Counted from the first letter of the stretch, positions 45,045 to 55,387 are shown. The stretch: DNA of 64,000 nt from a bacterium (GCA_020350205.1 CP070707.1:2449449-2513448); one strand, 5' to 3'. Translations and numbers: made by a program. The notes: generated by a model from the sequence alone, not told the origin.

Positions 45045-48000
45045 ATGCAGCGAGACAAAGTGACTATCGACGGGAATGAAGCGGCTGCGTACGTTGCTCA
45101 TAAGATTAATGAAGTCATCGCTATTTATCCCATTACGCCTTCCTCACCCATGGGGGAATGGTCCGATGAATGGTCAGCACATGGACAAAAAAACATCTGG
45201 GGTACTATCCCCAGCGTGATTGAAATGCAAAGTGAGGGTGGTGCATCAGGTGCAGTTCACGGAGCTCTGCAAAGCGGTGCCCTCACTACAACCTTTACAG
45301 CCTCGCAGGGATTACTTCTGATGATCCCCAATATGTTTAAAATTTCTGGTGAACTGACTTCCACTGTGTTTCACGTATCTGCCAGAACAGTGGCAACCCA
45401 TGCCCTGTCTATTTTTGGCGATCACAGCGATGTCATGGCCACCCGCTCAACCGGTTTTGGCCTGCTGGCTTCGGGTTCTCTCCAGGAAATTATGGATTTT
45501 GCCCTGATTTCCCAGGCAGCATCTCTGGAGGCCCGGGTACCGTTTATCCATTTTTTTGACGGGTTCCGATCTTCCCATGAAGTCCAGAAAATTGAACAGC
45601 TGACCAAAGATGATATGCGGGCCATGATTGATGATGATTTGGTGATTGCCCACAGACAGCGGGCATTATCCCCGGACCGCCCCGTCATTCGTGGTACTGC
45701 ACAGAATCCGGATGTATTCTTTCAAGCCAGGGAAACAATAAATCCGTACTATGAAGGATGTCCGGATATTGTTCAAAAACAGATGGATAAATTTGCCAAG
45801 CGAATCGGTCGTCACTATCATCTTTTTGATTATTTTGGAGATCCCAAGGCAGAGCGAGTGATTATCATGATGGGATCGGGTGCCGAAGCTGCGCAGGAGA
45901 CCGCTGAATTCCTCGCCGGTCAAGGCGAAAAAGTAGGTATTTTGAAGGTCCGCCTGTATCGACCGTTTTCTGTGAAAGCATTCATTTCTTCCTTGCCCAA
46001 GAGTGTCAAGGTTCTGGCAGTATTGGACCGGACCAAAGAACCTGGAAGTGCCGGAGAACCTCTGTACAAGGATGTGGCTACTGCGTTGAATGAGACCGCC
46101 ATCGAAGGTGAACTACCTTTTGCGAAAATGCCCCGAGTAATTGGTGGACGATATGGTCTTTCATCAAAAGAATTTACGCCAGCCATGGTAAATGGTGTCT
46201 TTGATGAAATGAAGAAAGATAAACCCAAGAATCATTTTACCGTCGGTATTGAAGATGATGTAACAAAAACAAGTATTCAGTATGACCCCAGTTTTTCCAC
46301 CGAAGGTAAAGATGTATTCCGGGGGATGTTCTACGGTCTGGGTGCAGACGGAACAGTAGGTGCTAACAAGAATTCAATCAAAATCATTGGAGAAGGAACT
46401 GATTTCTTTGCGCAGGGATATTTTGTGTATGACTCCAAAAAAGCCGGGGCGATTACAACATCCCACCTTCGATTCGGTAAAAAGCCTATTTTGTCAACCT
46501 ATCTTATTACTGAAGCAAACTTTATAGCCTGTCATCAATATGTCTTTCTCGAAAAATATGACATGTTGCGATCAGCAGTACCCGGGGCCACATTTTTGCT
46601 CAACGCGCCATACGGAAAAGATGAGATCTGGGATAAAATACCCCGAAAAGTGCAACAGGATATTATCGATAAAAAACTAAAGTTCTATGTTATCAATGCA
46701 TACGATGTAGCCAAACAGACCGGCATGGGATCTCGGATTAATACCATCATGCAAGTTTGTTTCTTTGCTATATCAGGAGTCTTACCCAGGGAAGATGCGA
46801 TTGGAGCCATCAAAGATTCCATCAAAAAGACCTACGGGGCTAAGGGTGAAGAAATTGTAAAAAGAAATTTTGCTGCTGTAGATAAAACTCTGGAACATCT
46901 GCACGAAGTGAAAGTTCCGGCCAAAGCTACCAGTAAAATAGAATTGCCACCGGTTGTGCCGGATACCGCCCCGGACTTTGTTAAGAAGGTAACCGCAACC
47001 ATCATCGCTGGTCATGGTGATGATCTGCCAGTGAGTGCATTTGCAAAGGATGGGACCTTTCCATCAGGTACGACCAAATGGGAAAAGCGGAATATCGCGC
47101 TGGAGATTCCAGTCTGGGATGAAAATATATGCATCCAATGCAATAAGTGTATCATGGTATGTCCCCATTCCGTCATACGTGCAAAAGTGTATGATCAGAA
47201 ATATTTGGATAAAGCACCTAAGACCTTTAAATCTACTGCTGCACGGGGAAAAGAGTGGCCGGAAAATTCCAAGTATACGCTGCAAGTTGCTCCCGAAGAC
47301 TGCACCGGATGTTATCTGTGTGTGGAGGTCTGCCCGGTAAAAAACAAAGAAAAGGTAGGGTTGAAAGCCATTAATATGCAACCTCAAATGCCATTGCGAA
47401 ATACGGAACGGGAGAACTGGAATTATTTTCTCGAAATACCTGAGGTAGACCGCACCCAGCTTAAAGTGGATACAGTGAAGGGATCGCAATTTCTCGAACC
47501 TTTATTTGAATTCTCCGGAGCATGTGCGGGTTGCGGAGAAACCCCGTATGTGAAACTGGCCTCACAGCTTTTTGGAGATCGGATGATTGTAGCCAATGCG
47601 ACCGGCTGTTCATCAATTTATGGAGGAAATTTACCCACTACGCCCTGGACTTTTAATAAAGATGGAAAGGGTCCGGCCTGGTCCAATTCACTTTTCGAAG
47701 ATAATGCGGAATTTGGACTGGGTTTCAGATTAACCATTGATAAACATGCTGAGCAGGCCAAAGAATTACTTGAAAAATTGAAAAGTAAAATTGGAGAGAA
47801 GCAGGCTAGGGAGATTATTCAGGCCGAACAAACAGACGAAACAGGTATACTTGAACAACGAAAACGGGTAGGGAATCTGAAAAAAGTCCTGGCAAAGATC
47901 AATGATAAAGAAGCGAAACTCCTTCTCAGTCTGGCGGATTACCTGGTTTGTAAAAGTGTCTGGATCATTGGCGGTGATGGCTGGGCCTATGATATTGGTT

Positions 48001-48617
48001 TTGGCGGATTGGATCACGTGCTTGCTTCGGGCAGAAATGTGAATGTTCTGGTTTTAGATACCGAAGTCTATTCAAATACTGGTGGTCAGATGTCCAAGGC
48101 CACGCCTCTGGGAGGTGTCGCAAAATTTGCTGCCGCTGGTAAACCAACCCCTAAGAAGGATCTGGCGATGCAAGCCATCAGTTATGGATCGGTTTATGTT
48201 GCCCGGGTTGCCATGGGAGCAAATGATGTCCAGACGGTAAAAGCGTTTATGGAAGCGGAAAGTTATGCAGGACCGTCTTTGATTATCGCATATAGCCACT
48301 GTATTGCACATGGAATTAATATGAAATTCGGATTAACCCAGCAAAAACTGGCAGTTGAGTCCGGCTACTGGCCACTGATTCGATTTAATCCAGCTGCTGC
48401 TGGAAATGGAGAGAATCCCTTCCGGCTTGATTCAAAAGCGCCCAGTATTCCATTGCAGGATTATATCTACAATGAAACCCGCTTTAAAATGCTCACAAAG
48501 AGTATGCCGGAACGGGCCAAAATGCTGCTGGTTATGGCCCAGAATGAGGTGACCGAAAGATGGCGATTATATGAACAAATGGCTCGAATGTATGATAAGT
48601 CGGAAAGCAGCACCTGA
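45045..48617 (+). CDS. nifJ: Pyruvate:ferredoxin (flavodoxin) oxidoreductase
   Basis: A 1190-residue single-chain enzyme that converts pyruvate and CoA to acetyl-CoA, CO2 and reduced ferredoxin. Domain I begins with YPITPSSPMGEW. The ferredoxin-like domain has two clusters: C696, C699, C702, C706 and C753, C756, C759, C763. The proximal cluster and thiamine-diphosphate domain start at GACAGCGET (C827, C830), and the TPP motif GGDGWAYDIGFGGLD is near residue 975. The ATG follows AGAGGAGAAGAAG. It implies anaerobic or fermentative carbon metabolism. Confidence 0.97.
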   Translation: MQRDKVTIDGNEAAAYVAHKINEVIAIYPITPSSPMGEWSDEWSAHGQKNIWGTIPSVIEMQSEGGASGAVHGALQSGALTTTFTASQGLLLMIPNMFKISGELTSTVFHVSARTVATHALSIFGDHSDVMATRSTGFGLLASGSLQEIMDFALISQAASLEARVPFIHFFDGFRSSHEVQKIEQLTKDDMRAMIDDDLVIAHRQRALSPDRPVIRGTAQNPDVFFQARETINPYYEGCPDIVQKQMDKFAKRIGRHYHLFDYFGDPKAERVIIMMGSGAEAAQETAEFLAGQGEKVGILKVRLYRPFSVKAFISSLPKSVKVLAVLDRTKEPGSAGEPLYKDVATALNETAIEGELPFAKMPRVIGGRYGLSSKEFTPAMVNGVFDEMKKDKPKNHFTVGIEDDVTKTSIQYDPSFSTEGKDVFRGMFYGLGADGTVGANKNSIKIIGEGTDFFAQGYFVYDSKKAGAITTSHLRFGKKPILSTYLITEANFIACHQYVFLEKYDMLRSAVPGATFLLNAPYGKDEIWDKIPRKVQQDIIDKKLKFYVINAYDVAKQTGMGSRINTIMQVCFFAISGVLPREDAIGAIKDSIKKTYGAKGEEIVKRNFAAVDKTLEHLHEVKVPAKATSKIELPPVVPDTAPDFVKKVTATIIAGHGDDLPVSAFAKDGTFPSGTTKWEKRNIALEIPVWDENICIQCNKCIMVCPHSVIRAKVYDQKYLDKAPKTFKSTAARGKEWPENSKYTLQVAPEDCTGCYLCVEVCPVKNKEKVGLKAINMQPQMPLRNTERENWNYFLEIPEVDRTQLKVDTVKGSQFLEPLFEFSGACAGCGETPYVKLASQLFGDRMIVANATGCSSIYGGNLPTTPWTFNKDGKGPAWSNSLFEDNAEFGLGFRLTIDKHAEQAKELLEKLKSKIGEKQAREIIQAEQTDETGILEQRKRVGNLKKVLAKINDKEAKLLLSLADYLVCKSVWIIGGDGWAYDIGFGGLDHVLASGRNVNVLVLDTEVYSNTGGQMSKATPLGGVAKFAAAGKPTPKKDLAMQAISYGSVYVARVAMGANDVQTVKAFMEAESYAGPSLIIAYSHCIAHGINMKFGLTQQKLAVESGYWPLIRFNPAAAGNGENPFRLDSKAPSIPLQDYIYNETRFKMLTKSMPERAKMLLVMAQNEVTERWRLYEQMARMYDKSESST

Positions 48618-48703
48618 GGTGTGTTCCGCTGAGTAAGACCTCTTAATTGTTAGGTCTTTCGGGACCATGTGAAGAATCGGTTAAAAAATTGAAGGAGAAC
48701 CAG

Positions 48704-49696
48704 ATGGATTTAACCACATCGTATATGGGTTTAAAATTGAAGAACCCAATTGTATTATCAGCTTCACCCATATCTGCTGACGTTGATCAGGTTAAACAGG
48801 CCGAAGATTTTGGTGCTGCTGGGGTTGTGATGTATTCTTTATTTGAAGAACAAATAAATCATGAAATAAATGAAATTGACCACTTCCTGAGTCAGGGAAG
48901 TGAAAGTTTCGCAGAGGCACTCAGCTATTTTCCTGAACCGGAACAGTTTAAAAATTTACATGCCGAAGAGTATCTTGAATTAATTAAAAAATTAAAAGAA
49001 ACTGTTGAGATACCCATTATTGGAAGCCTGAATGGGGTTTCACCGGGTGGCTGGATGGATTACGCGAAAAAGATTGAAGCCGCCGGTGCTGATGCCCTGG
49101 AATTAAATATCTATTATATCGCAACCGATATGAGCATGAATTCTGAGAAAGTCGAACAGCTCTATATCGATAACCTGAAGTCTGTAAAAAAAGCGGTAAA
49201 TATTCCGGTCGCTATCAAACTGGGGCCTTATTTTTCAGCATTTGCAAATATGGCCGGTAAATTAGATAAGGAGGGTGCTGACGGTTTGGTGCTCTTTAAT
49301 CGTTTTTATCAACCTGATATTGATTTAAATGCATTGGAAGTGGTGCCCGATTTACATCTGAGTTCATCTCATGAAATGCGTCTGCCTCTCCGCTGGATTG
49401 CCGTATTGTACGGAAGGATCAAAGCAAGTCTGGCCGCCACTACCGGTATTCAATCAGCAGAGGATATAATCAAAATGGTGATGGTGGGTGCAGATGTTAC
49501 CATGCTGGCTTCGATTCTTTTAAAGGAAGGTGTGAATAAAATTGATCAGCTGGTTAATGGTTTACAGCGCTGGATGTCCGACAATGAGTATGAATCGATC
49601 AAGCAGATGAAGGGAAGTATGAGTTATAAAGCCGTTGCTGATCCTGCCGCATTCGAACGGGCGAATTACATCAAAACGTTACAGAGTTTTGGATAA
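48704..49696 (+). CDS. Dihydroorotate dehydrogenase-like flavoprotein
   Basis: A 330-residue TIM-barrel FMN enzyme of the DHOD superfamily. Typical parts are MGLKLKNPIVLSASPIS near the start, the glycine-rich GSLNGVSPGGWMDYA strand, the ALELNIY segment and the C-terminal phosphate-binding VGADVTMLASILLKEG. The usual pyrimidine genes are not adjacent. The ATG at 48704 follows AAGGAGAACCAG. A longer TTG start at 48647 would cross a stem at 48635-48658. It follows nifJ by 86 bp, an association seen in other bacteria. It may catalyse a different FMN-dependent oxidation. Specificity unknown. Confidence 0.85.
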   Translation: MDLTTSYMGLKLKNPIVLSASPISADVDQVKQAEDFGAAGVVMYSLFEEQINHEINEIDHFLSQGSESFAEALSYFPEPEQFKNLHAEEYLELIKKLKETVEIPIIGSLNGVSPGGWMDYAKKIEAAGADALELNIYYIATDMSMNSEKVEQLYIDNLKSVKKAVNIPVAIKLGPYFSAFANMAGKLDKEGADGLVLFNRFYQPDIDLNALEVVPDLHLSSSHEMRLPLRWIAVLYGRIKASLAATTGIQSAEDIIKMVMVGADVTMLASILLKEGVNKIDQLVNGLQRWMSDNEYESIKQMKGSMSYKAVADPAAFERANYIKTLQSFG

Positions 49697-49719
49697 TATC
49701 TTTTCATAACGACGGTTTC

Positions 49720-49749
49720 AAGCCTCCTTCCAGGAAGGGGGCTTTTTTT
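49720..49749 (+). terminator. Intrinsic terminator after the nifJ operon
   Basis: An 11-bp stem (49720-49730 with 49734-49744, one G-U pair) with a short loop, followed by T runs (TTTTTTT). It lies 24 bp after the dihydroorotate-dehydrogenase-like stop. Confidence 0.9.
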
Positions 49750-49886
49750 ATTAGTGTAAGACTAATCTGGCATTCAGCGGTTTTTATCAAAAAGTATCTC
49801 TCCACAACTAATATGATTTACTCTGTAATCAGTGGCTCAAAAGTTTCTGTTTTGCATTTACTGTGGTTTCAGTTAAATTATCGCCC

Positions 49887-51170
49887 ATGAATAGTAATCG
49901 GTTATCGAAAACCAGTTGGGCGCTGTATGATTGGGCAAATTCTGCGTTTGCCACCACCATCATGGCTGGATTTTTCCCGATATTTTTCAAATCATACTGG
50001 GCAGATCCCGCTAATCCGGCACAAAGTACTTTTTACCTCGGAATTGCAAACTCCACAGCCTCTATCGTTATTGCCGCCCTCGCCCCGTTTCTCGGGGCAA
50101 TTGCAGACAGAGGTGGCGCTAAAAAAAAGTTTATGGCTACCTTCACATTTCTCGGCATTATCATGACCGGCGGTCTAAGATTACTGGAACAGGGACGATG
50201 GGAGTGGGCGGTTATTTTTTATGTCACCGCAGCCATTGGCTGGTCCGGGGCGAATATATTCTATGATTCTTTATTACCCGCGGTGGCTACCAGAAAGGAA
50301 GTCGATTTCGTCTCCTCACTGGGTTATGCTCTGGGATATATCGGGGGCGGACTACTTTTTTTGATAAATGTGATGATGTATCTGAACTATGCTGCTTTTG
50401 GATTACCTGATGCAGCAACTGCAATTAAAATTTCTTTTCTCAGCGTGGCCCTGTGGTGGGCTGTTTTTACTATTCCTATTTTTATTTTTGTCAAAGAACC
50501 TCGATTCGCTGAAAAGGTGAGCTTGGGCCAGGCGATTGTCCAGGGCTGGAAACAGCTGAAAGGAACACTTACAGATCTGAAAAATTATCGAATAGTCGCT
50601 TTATTCTTGCTTGCCTATTGGCTATACATTGATGGCGTAGATACAATTGTCAGAATGGCAGTGGATTACGGTAAATCCCTGCAGTTTTCTGACGGAACAT
50701 TAATTACTGCTTTGCTTATGGTGCAATTCATTGCCTTCCCGGCTGCACTCGGCTATAGCTGGATTGCCGGTAAGATTGGACCGAAGCGGGCAGTAATGTC
50801 CGGCATCATTGGGTATATTTGCATTACCTTCCTGGGTTATTTAATGCGGCAGGAGTGGCATTTCTATTTTCTTGCCGGCTTGGTAGGACTTTTTCAGGGG
50901 GGGATTCAGGCCCTGAGCAGAAGTCTGTATACCAGAATTATTCCTCTTGATAAATCAGCCGAATTTTTTGGATTTTATAACATGCTGGGAAAATTTGCTG
51001 CAGTTATTGGACCTTTTCTTATGGGTTCCATAACACTTTTAACAGGAAGTGCACGGTTGGGTATTCTTTCAATTCTAATTTTGTTTGTCTCAGGTGCGCT
51101 GGTATTATGGAAAGTGGATATTCAAAAAGGTGAACAGATCGCTTCGCAATATTATTCCCGTAAATTGTAA
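49887..51170 (+). CDS. MFS transporter of the UMF1/Atg22-like family
   Basis: A 427-residue permease with about 12 transmembrane segments. The first segment has the family start SKTSWALYDWANSAFATTIMAGFFPIFFKSYWA, and the MFS loop ADRGGAKKKFMA follows. The ATG at 49887 gives a normal UMF1 N-terminus; a GTG at 49863 would add eight residues and neither has a strong ribosome site. Substrate unknown. It is separate from the nifJ operon by a terminator. Confidence 0.88.
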   Translation: MNSNRLSKTSWALYDWANSAFATTIMAGFFPIFFKSYWADPANPAQSTFYLGIANSTASIVIAALAPFLGAIADRGGAKKKFMATFTFLGIIMTGGLRLLEQGRWEWAVIFYVTAAIGWSGANIFYDSLLPAVATRKEVDFVSSLGYALGYIGGGLLFLINVMMYLNYAAFGLPDAATAIKISFLSVALWWAVFTIPIFIFVKEPRFAEKVSLGQAIVQGWKQLKGTLTDLKNYRIVALFLLAYWLYIDGVDTIVRMAVDYGKSLQFSDGTLITALLMVQFIAFPAALGYSWIAGKIGPKRAVMSGIIGYICITFLGYLMRQEWHFYFLAGLVGLFQGGIQALSRSLYTRIIPLDKSAEFFGFYNMLGKFAAVIGPFLMGSITLLTGSARLGILSILILFVSGALVLWKVDIQKGEQIASQYYSRKL

Positions 51171-51268
51171 TCATTAAATTGAGTATCCACAAAATATCTA
51201 AAATTAATCACCCCTGTTTTCTCTGGAAAGTGCAACCAGAACAAAGAGAAACTCTGTAGAAATTTTTA

Positions 51269-52240
51269 ATGAAAGTTTTTATTCGTATTTTATTCTCTGT
51301 TATCCTCTTTTCTTCTCCGACCGACCATATTCTGGGACAATCTCAGAAAGTGGAAATAATGGTCAAAAATTTCCGGGTATCCTACTCAACTGAAACAGAA
51401 AATTTGTCGAGGATCGTGATTCAGAACCTGGAAACTTACATCCCGCAGTACGAGGTGTTTTTTGACGTTCAGTTAAAAGGAATTATTTTAATTCAGATCC
51501 CCGAATCTCGGGCGGAATATCAAGCTGGTCTTCCGGAAAGACTACCGATCTGGAGCAACGGATTTTATTCGCCACTTCATCAAACGATCATATTAAAAAG
51601 ACCTGAATGGTATATGAATCAGGAAGATTTTGGAAAGGTGCTGCGTCATGAACTTGCTCACGCTTATTTCCATTCCAAATTCCACTCAATCCCGATACCT
51701 TTGTGGCTGAACGAGGGTTTGGCCGAATACCTGTCTGGGGAGGTGATTGGAATAGAGGAAGGTGTGCTGCTTTCAAATGCAATGTTTTCAAAAAATCTGG
51801 TTACTCTTTCTGATATAGACAGTTTAAATTGTTTTAACCTGATGCGAGCCAGGTTAGCCTATCTTGAGAGTCTCACTGCCATAACTTTTCTTGAAAAGAA
51901 ATTGCGCGAAAATGACCTGACCTGGGATCAATTTTTTGACCTGATTCTGGAGAAAGATTTTGATAAAGCTCTCAAGCAAATAACTTCTTTTGATGTAATT
52001 GATTTTGAAATTGCCTGGTACCGCTGGTTGGAAGAGACCTATCGCTGGTTTTTAATATTTAATTGGGAGAATTTGATCTGGTTGATTATAATTATTATCT
52101 TATTAGGTTCCCTGTATGCCATCCGGTACCGGAACCGTAAGATATTGTTAGCGTGGGAAACCCAGGAGAACAGTGAAAAGAAATTTCTTGATGATTCTTT
52201 CTTAATAAATGGATCAACTGAAAGTGAGAGAGGAACCTAG
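51269..52240 (+). CDS. Membrane-anchored zinc metallopeptidase, MA-clan (HELAH)
   Basis: A 323-residue exported protein: signal peptide (about 1-24, ending ILGQ), mature domain with zinc motif HELAH (about 129-133) and the downstream Glu in [10 protein letters not shown], and a C-terminal transmembrane anchor (about 274-291, [17 protein letters not shown]) with a basic cytoplasmic tail. The catalytic domain therefore lies in the periplasm, tethered to the inner membrane. Family members are often uncharacterised Gluzincins. The next gene starts 1 bp after its stop. Confidence 0.85.
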   Translation: MKVFIRILFSVILFSSPTDHILGQSQKVEIMVKNFRVSYSTETENLSRIVIQNLETYIPQYEVFFDVQLKGIILIQIPESRAEYQAGLPERLPIWSNGFYSPLHQTIILKRPEWYMNQEDFGKVLRHELAHAYFHSKFHSIPIPLWLNEGLAEYLSGEVIGIEEGVLLSNAMFSKNLVTLSDIDSLNCFNLMRARLAYLESLTAITFLEKKLRENDLTWDQFFDLILEKDFDKALKQITSFDVIDFEIAWYRWLEETYRWFLIFNWENLIWLIIIIILLGSLYAIRYRNRKILLAWETQENSEKKFLDDSFLINGSTESERGT

Positions 52241-52241
52241 A

Positions 52242-52787
52242 ATGTATGTCCCATCTAAAATGTTTTTGACAAAGGGAGTGGGGAAACATAAAGAGAAGCT
52301 TACCAGTTTCGAAATGGCACTTAGGAATGCCAAAATTGCATCCTTTAATCTGGTTAATGTATCCTCGATTTTCCCTCCAAGATGTAAAATGACCCCAGTG
52401 GAGGCTGGGCTTCGAAAATTATTGCCAGGACAAATTGTGTATGCCGTGATGAGTAAAAATTCTACAAATGAACCAAATCGACTGATTGCGAGTTCCATTG
52501 GTGTGGCAATTCCGGCAGATAAGGATGCCTATGGATATTTATCGGAACACCATAGTTTTGGTGAGACAGACAGTAAAGCGGGAGAATATGCCGAGGATCT
52601 TGCGGCAACAATGCTGGCAACCGTATTAGGAGTAGATTTTGATCCTGATTCCAGTTGGGACAATAAAAAGGAACTCTGGAAAATAAGCGGAAAGATTGTG
52701 CGCACACGAAATATTACACAATCTGCCCTGGGGGATAAAAATGGGCTATGGACGACGGTAGTTGCGGCCTCAATTCTTTTGCCCTAA
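52242..52787 (+). CDS. pdaD: Pyruvoyl-dependent arginine decarboxylase
   Basis: A 181-residue PvlArgDC-family protein that decarboxylates arginine to agmatine, the first step of a polyamine route. The self-cleavage site is S41-S42 within NVSSIFPP, which would yield a pyruvoyl group at S42. The other family motifs [30 protein letters not shown] and [12 protein letters not shown] are also present. The ATG at 52242 follows GAGAGGAACCTAGA and is 1 bp after the peptidase stop; an in-frame ATG at 52209 lies inside that gene. Family common in archaea and Chlamydiales; agmatinase or agmatine deiminase is not nearby. Confidence 0.9.
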   Translation: MYVPSKMFLTKGVGKHKEKLTSFEMALRNAKIASFNLVNVSSIFPPRCKMTPVEAGLRKLLPGQIVYAVMSKNSTNEPNRLIASSIGVAIPADKDAYGYLSEHHSFGETDSKAGEYAEDLAATMLATVLGVDFDPDSSWDNKKELWKISGKIVRTRNITQSALGDKNGLWTTVVAASILLP

Positions 52788-53048
52788 ATGTTTGAATTAC
52801 AAGATCCTGACTTTCAGTCAGAATAAATTTGTCGATAATAACTGTTCAACTGAGGTGATGATTAAAATTATAATATCATACATTGATAAGAAAAAAAATA
52901 TTAAACGGATCTTTAAATTTCTTTGAAGAAATAACATTTGATTTTGTGATTCTATATTTTAATTGGAAGTGCGGATATCAAATTTTCATGATTTTAAACT
53001 AAAGGAATTTTTCAGAAGTACCGGAAGCACAAAAGGAGGATAAAGTAA

Positions 53049-54653
53049 ATGTTACAGAATAGAAAAACCCCCTATTATGTCTTGGTTATTACACTTTTTT
53101 TCGGAATTATTGGTGTACTGCTGAATCAGAATGTTCTGGCGGATTATGAGGATCTTTCCAGGCAACAAATTGATAAAGTTCTCAGGGTCATGCAGCTGGT
53201 GAAGTATTATTATGTTGAAGATGTGGAATGGGATAAGGCTGTAGAGGGGGCGATCAGTGGAATGCTGGCCGAGCTTGATCCACACAGTGTCTATATCGAA
53301 CCCAAGCGAGTGGAGCGTAATAAAGAGGATTTCAGCGGTAAATATGAGGGTATTGGGATTGAATTTGACGTGATTAATGGATATATAACGGTAATTTCTC
53401 CCATTGTCGGCTCGCCTGCAGATCAGCTGGGTTTGCAATCCGGAGATAGAATCATCAAGATAGATGGTGAGTCCTCAGTCGGCATAGAACGAGAAGATGT
53501 ACCAAAAAAGTTAAAAGGTCCCAAAGGGACTAAAGTGGATGTAACCATTGTCCGGGAAGGGGTTGCGGAACCATTTGATTTGACTATCATTCGGGATGTT
53601 ATTCCAATATACACAGTAACCACCAAGTTTATGGCCGATGACAGTACCGGTTACATCTGGGTTAACAGATTTGCTGCGACCACTTCCAAGGAAACAGAAG
53701 AAGCCATCAGCGACCTCTTAGACCAAGGTATGCAGCGACTGGTGTTGGATCTCAGATCAAATCCCGGGGGATATTTGCATGAGGCAGTAAAATTAGCGGG
53801 ACAATTTTTAACCGGACATGAATTGGTAGTTGAAACCCGGGGGCGGAATGAACGGGTTGAAGAAAAATTTTATGCCGATCAATGGAATGACCGTGGAAGG
53901 TCCTATGACTTTCCACTGATTGTAATGATTGACCGGGGATCCGCTTCTGCATCAGAAATCGTGGCAGGTGCCATTCAGGATTATGATCGCGGACTGATTC
54001 TGGGAACCAATAGTTTTGGAAAAGGATTGGTTCAGAAAGAATTTCCTCTGAGTGATGGTTCTGCGGTTCGGGTGACTACTGCACGCTATTTTACTCCCAG
54101 TGGCCGTTTGATTCAAAGAGATTATAAAGGTAAGGAAGTTAAAGAATATTATTCCGAAGCCATGGATACTTCTTGGACCAGTGAGGATAGCCTGCATAAC
54201 CGTCCTCAGTATCAGACCCGGGGAGGGCGTATTGTCTATGGTGGGGGCGGTATCCGCCCGGATATTATCGTTCCTTATGAAAGCCATAGTAATTTTCCCA
54301 GAGAGATTGGAAAAATGTACAGCAAACGGGTATTTTTTGATTTTGCAAATAAATATGCTACCACCCATCCTAAATTGAAAACAGATCTACGGACCTATAA
54401 TAAAAATTTTCAAATTAATGATGCTATCATAGAAGAATTCAAAGCGTTCTGTGTTGAAAGTGATGTTGAATTTGATGAAAATGTTTTCGAAAAAGACCTT
54501 GAGTTCATCTCGGCCCGTTTAAAAGCGGAAATTGCCAGACATTTTTGGGAGAAGAATGGTTTTTATTATATCTGGCTACATGCAGATAACCAATTTCTGG
54601 AAGCATTGCGGTCGTTTGATGAAGCCAATAAAATTGCCATGCTCAATAAGTAA
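53049..54653 (+). CDS. C-terminal processing peptidase (S41, CtpA/Prc type)
   Basis: A 534-residue exported serine protease. An N-terminal transmembrane/signal segment (about 9-27) is followed by a helical cap, a PDZ domain (about 95-180, with GIGIEFDVINGYITVISPI) and the S41 protease domain. The catalytic dyad is S300 (GSASASEI) and K325 (SFGKG), 25 residues apart as in Prc and CtpA. The C-terminal ~170 residues are an extra region ending in a helical tail. AAGGAGG precedes the ATG. It cleaves proteins with hydrophobic C-termini in the periplasm. Confidence 0.95.
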   Translation: MLQNRKTPYYVLVITLFFGIIGVLLNQNVLADYEDLSRQQIDKVLRVMQLVKYYYVEDVEWDKAVEGAISGMLAELDPHSVYIEPKRVERNKEDFSGKYEGIGIEFDVINGYITVISPIVGSPADQLGLQSGDRIIKIDGESSVGIEREDVPKKLKGPKGTKVDVTIVREGVAEPFDLTIIRDVIPIYTVTTKFMADDSTGYIWVNRFAATTSKETEEAISDLLDQGMQRLVLDLRSNPGGYLHEAVKLAGQFLTGHELVVETRGRNERVEEKFYADQWNDRGRSYDFPLIVMIDRGSASASEIVAGAIQDYDRGLILGTNSFGKGLVQKEFPLSDGSAVRVTTARYFTPSGRLIQRDYKGKEVKEYYSEAMDTSWTSEDSLHNRPQYQTRGGRIVYGGGGIRPDIIVPYESHSNFPREIGKMYSKRVFFDFANKYATTHPKLKTDLRTYNKNFQINDAIIEEFKAFCVESDVEFDENVFEKDLEFISARLKAEIARHFWEKNGFYYIWLHADNQFLEALRSFDEANKIAMLNK

Positions 54654-54690
54654 GACCTTGAAAAAAAGTCGATTGAATTATAAAAAAATA

Positions 54691-54719
54691 TTGACTTTAG
54701 AATGTCTAATATGTAAAAT
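54691..54719 (+). promoter_or_regulatory. Promoter of the exbB-exbD-exbD-tonB operon
   Basis: TTGACT (54691-54696), 17-bp spacer, TAAAAT (54714-54719). The predicted start near 54726 is about 50 bp before exbB. The five downstream genes run in one direction. Confidence 0.7.
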
Positions 54720-54778
54720 CTCATAATCTAGAGCTTAACTAATTTTTAAAAACAACCGAATTAGGAGGTCGAATCATT

Positions 54779-55387
54779 ATGGTTGAACTATTCAAACAAG
54801 GCGGCGGATTTATGTGGCCTATTTTGGTATTTTTAGTTTTAGGAGTTGCCATTGGATTAGCGAAAATGTGGACATTATGGCGAGCAGGAATCAATACAAG
54901 AAGATTCATTGACAGAGTGAGAACTGCTTTAAAGGAGGGTGGAACTGAAGCTGCTCTTGAAATTTGCGAAAACACCCGCGGACCGGTCGCCTCAATCTTT
55001 CATGCAGGATTGATTCGAGCCAAAGAAGGGATTGACTACGTTGAAAAATCAATTACAAATGCCGGTTCAATTGAAATGGCTTTTCTGGAAAGATGGATGG
55101 TCTGGTTAGGTTTTATTATCGTTATCGCGCCGATGCTCGGATTTACCGGTACAGTATGGGGAATGATCGTGGCCTTTGATGCAATCCGTACCGCTAATGA
55201 TATTTCGCCTGCAGTGGTTGCCGGAGGTATTTCTCAGGCTCTTCTCACGACATTATTCGGTTTAATTGTTGCCATGATTGTGCAACTGTTTTATAACTGG
55301 TCAACCGCCAGAATTGACAAATTAATCATTGATATGGAAGAGGCCTCTGTCCATTTAGTAGATACCCTGGTTGAAATGGAAAAATAA
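54779..55387 (+). CDS. exbB: MotA/TolQ/ExbB proton-channel family protein
   Basis: A 202-residue inner-membrane protein with three transmembrane segments. One lies near residues 12-28 (FMWPILVFLVLGVAIGL). The second covers about 115-135 (GFIIVIAPMLGFTGTVWG) and the third about 158-178 (ISQALLTTLFGLIVAMIV). The conserved Gly/Thr residues of GFTGTVWG and ALLTTLFG match the proton-channel motif. It forms the stator pump with ExbD and energises TonB. TTAGGAGG precedes the ATG. It could equally be TolQ-like; the TonB-like proteins downstream favour ExbB. Confidence 0.88.
   Translation: MVELFKQGGGFMWPILVFLVLGVAIGLAKMWTLWRAGINTRRFIDRVRTALKEGGTEAALEICENTRGPVASIFHAGLIRAKEGIDYVEKSITNAGSIEMAFLERWMVWLGFIIVIAPMLGFTGTVWGMIVAFDAIRTANDISPAVVAGGISQALLTTLFGLIVAMIVQLFYNWSTARIDKLIIDMEEASVHLVDTLVEMEK

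Noticed and set aside
48635..48658. Inverted repeat between nifJ and the next gene considered as a terminator
   Set aside because: The stem is only 7 bp with a long loop and just a short T run, so termination there is doubtful.
48647..48703. Longer start (TTG) for the dihydroorotate-dehydrogenase-like protein
   Set aside because: It begins within a small stem after nifJ and adds residues not seen in the family; AAGGAG before 48704 fits better.
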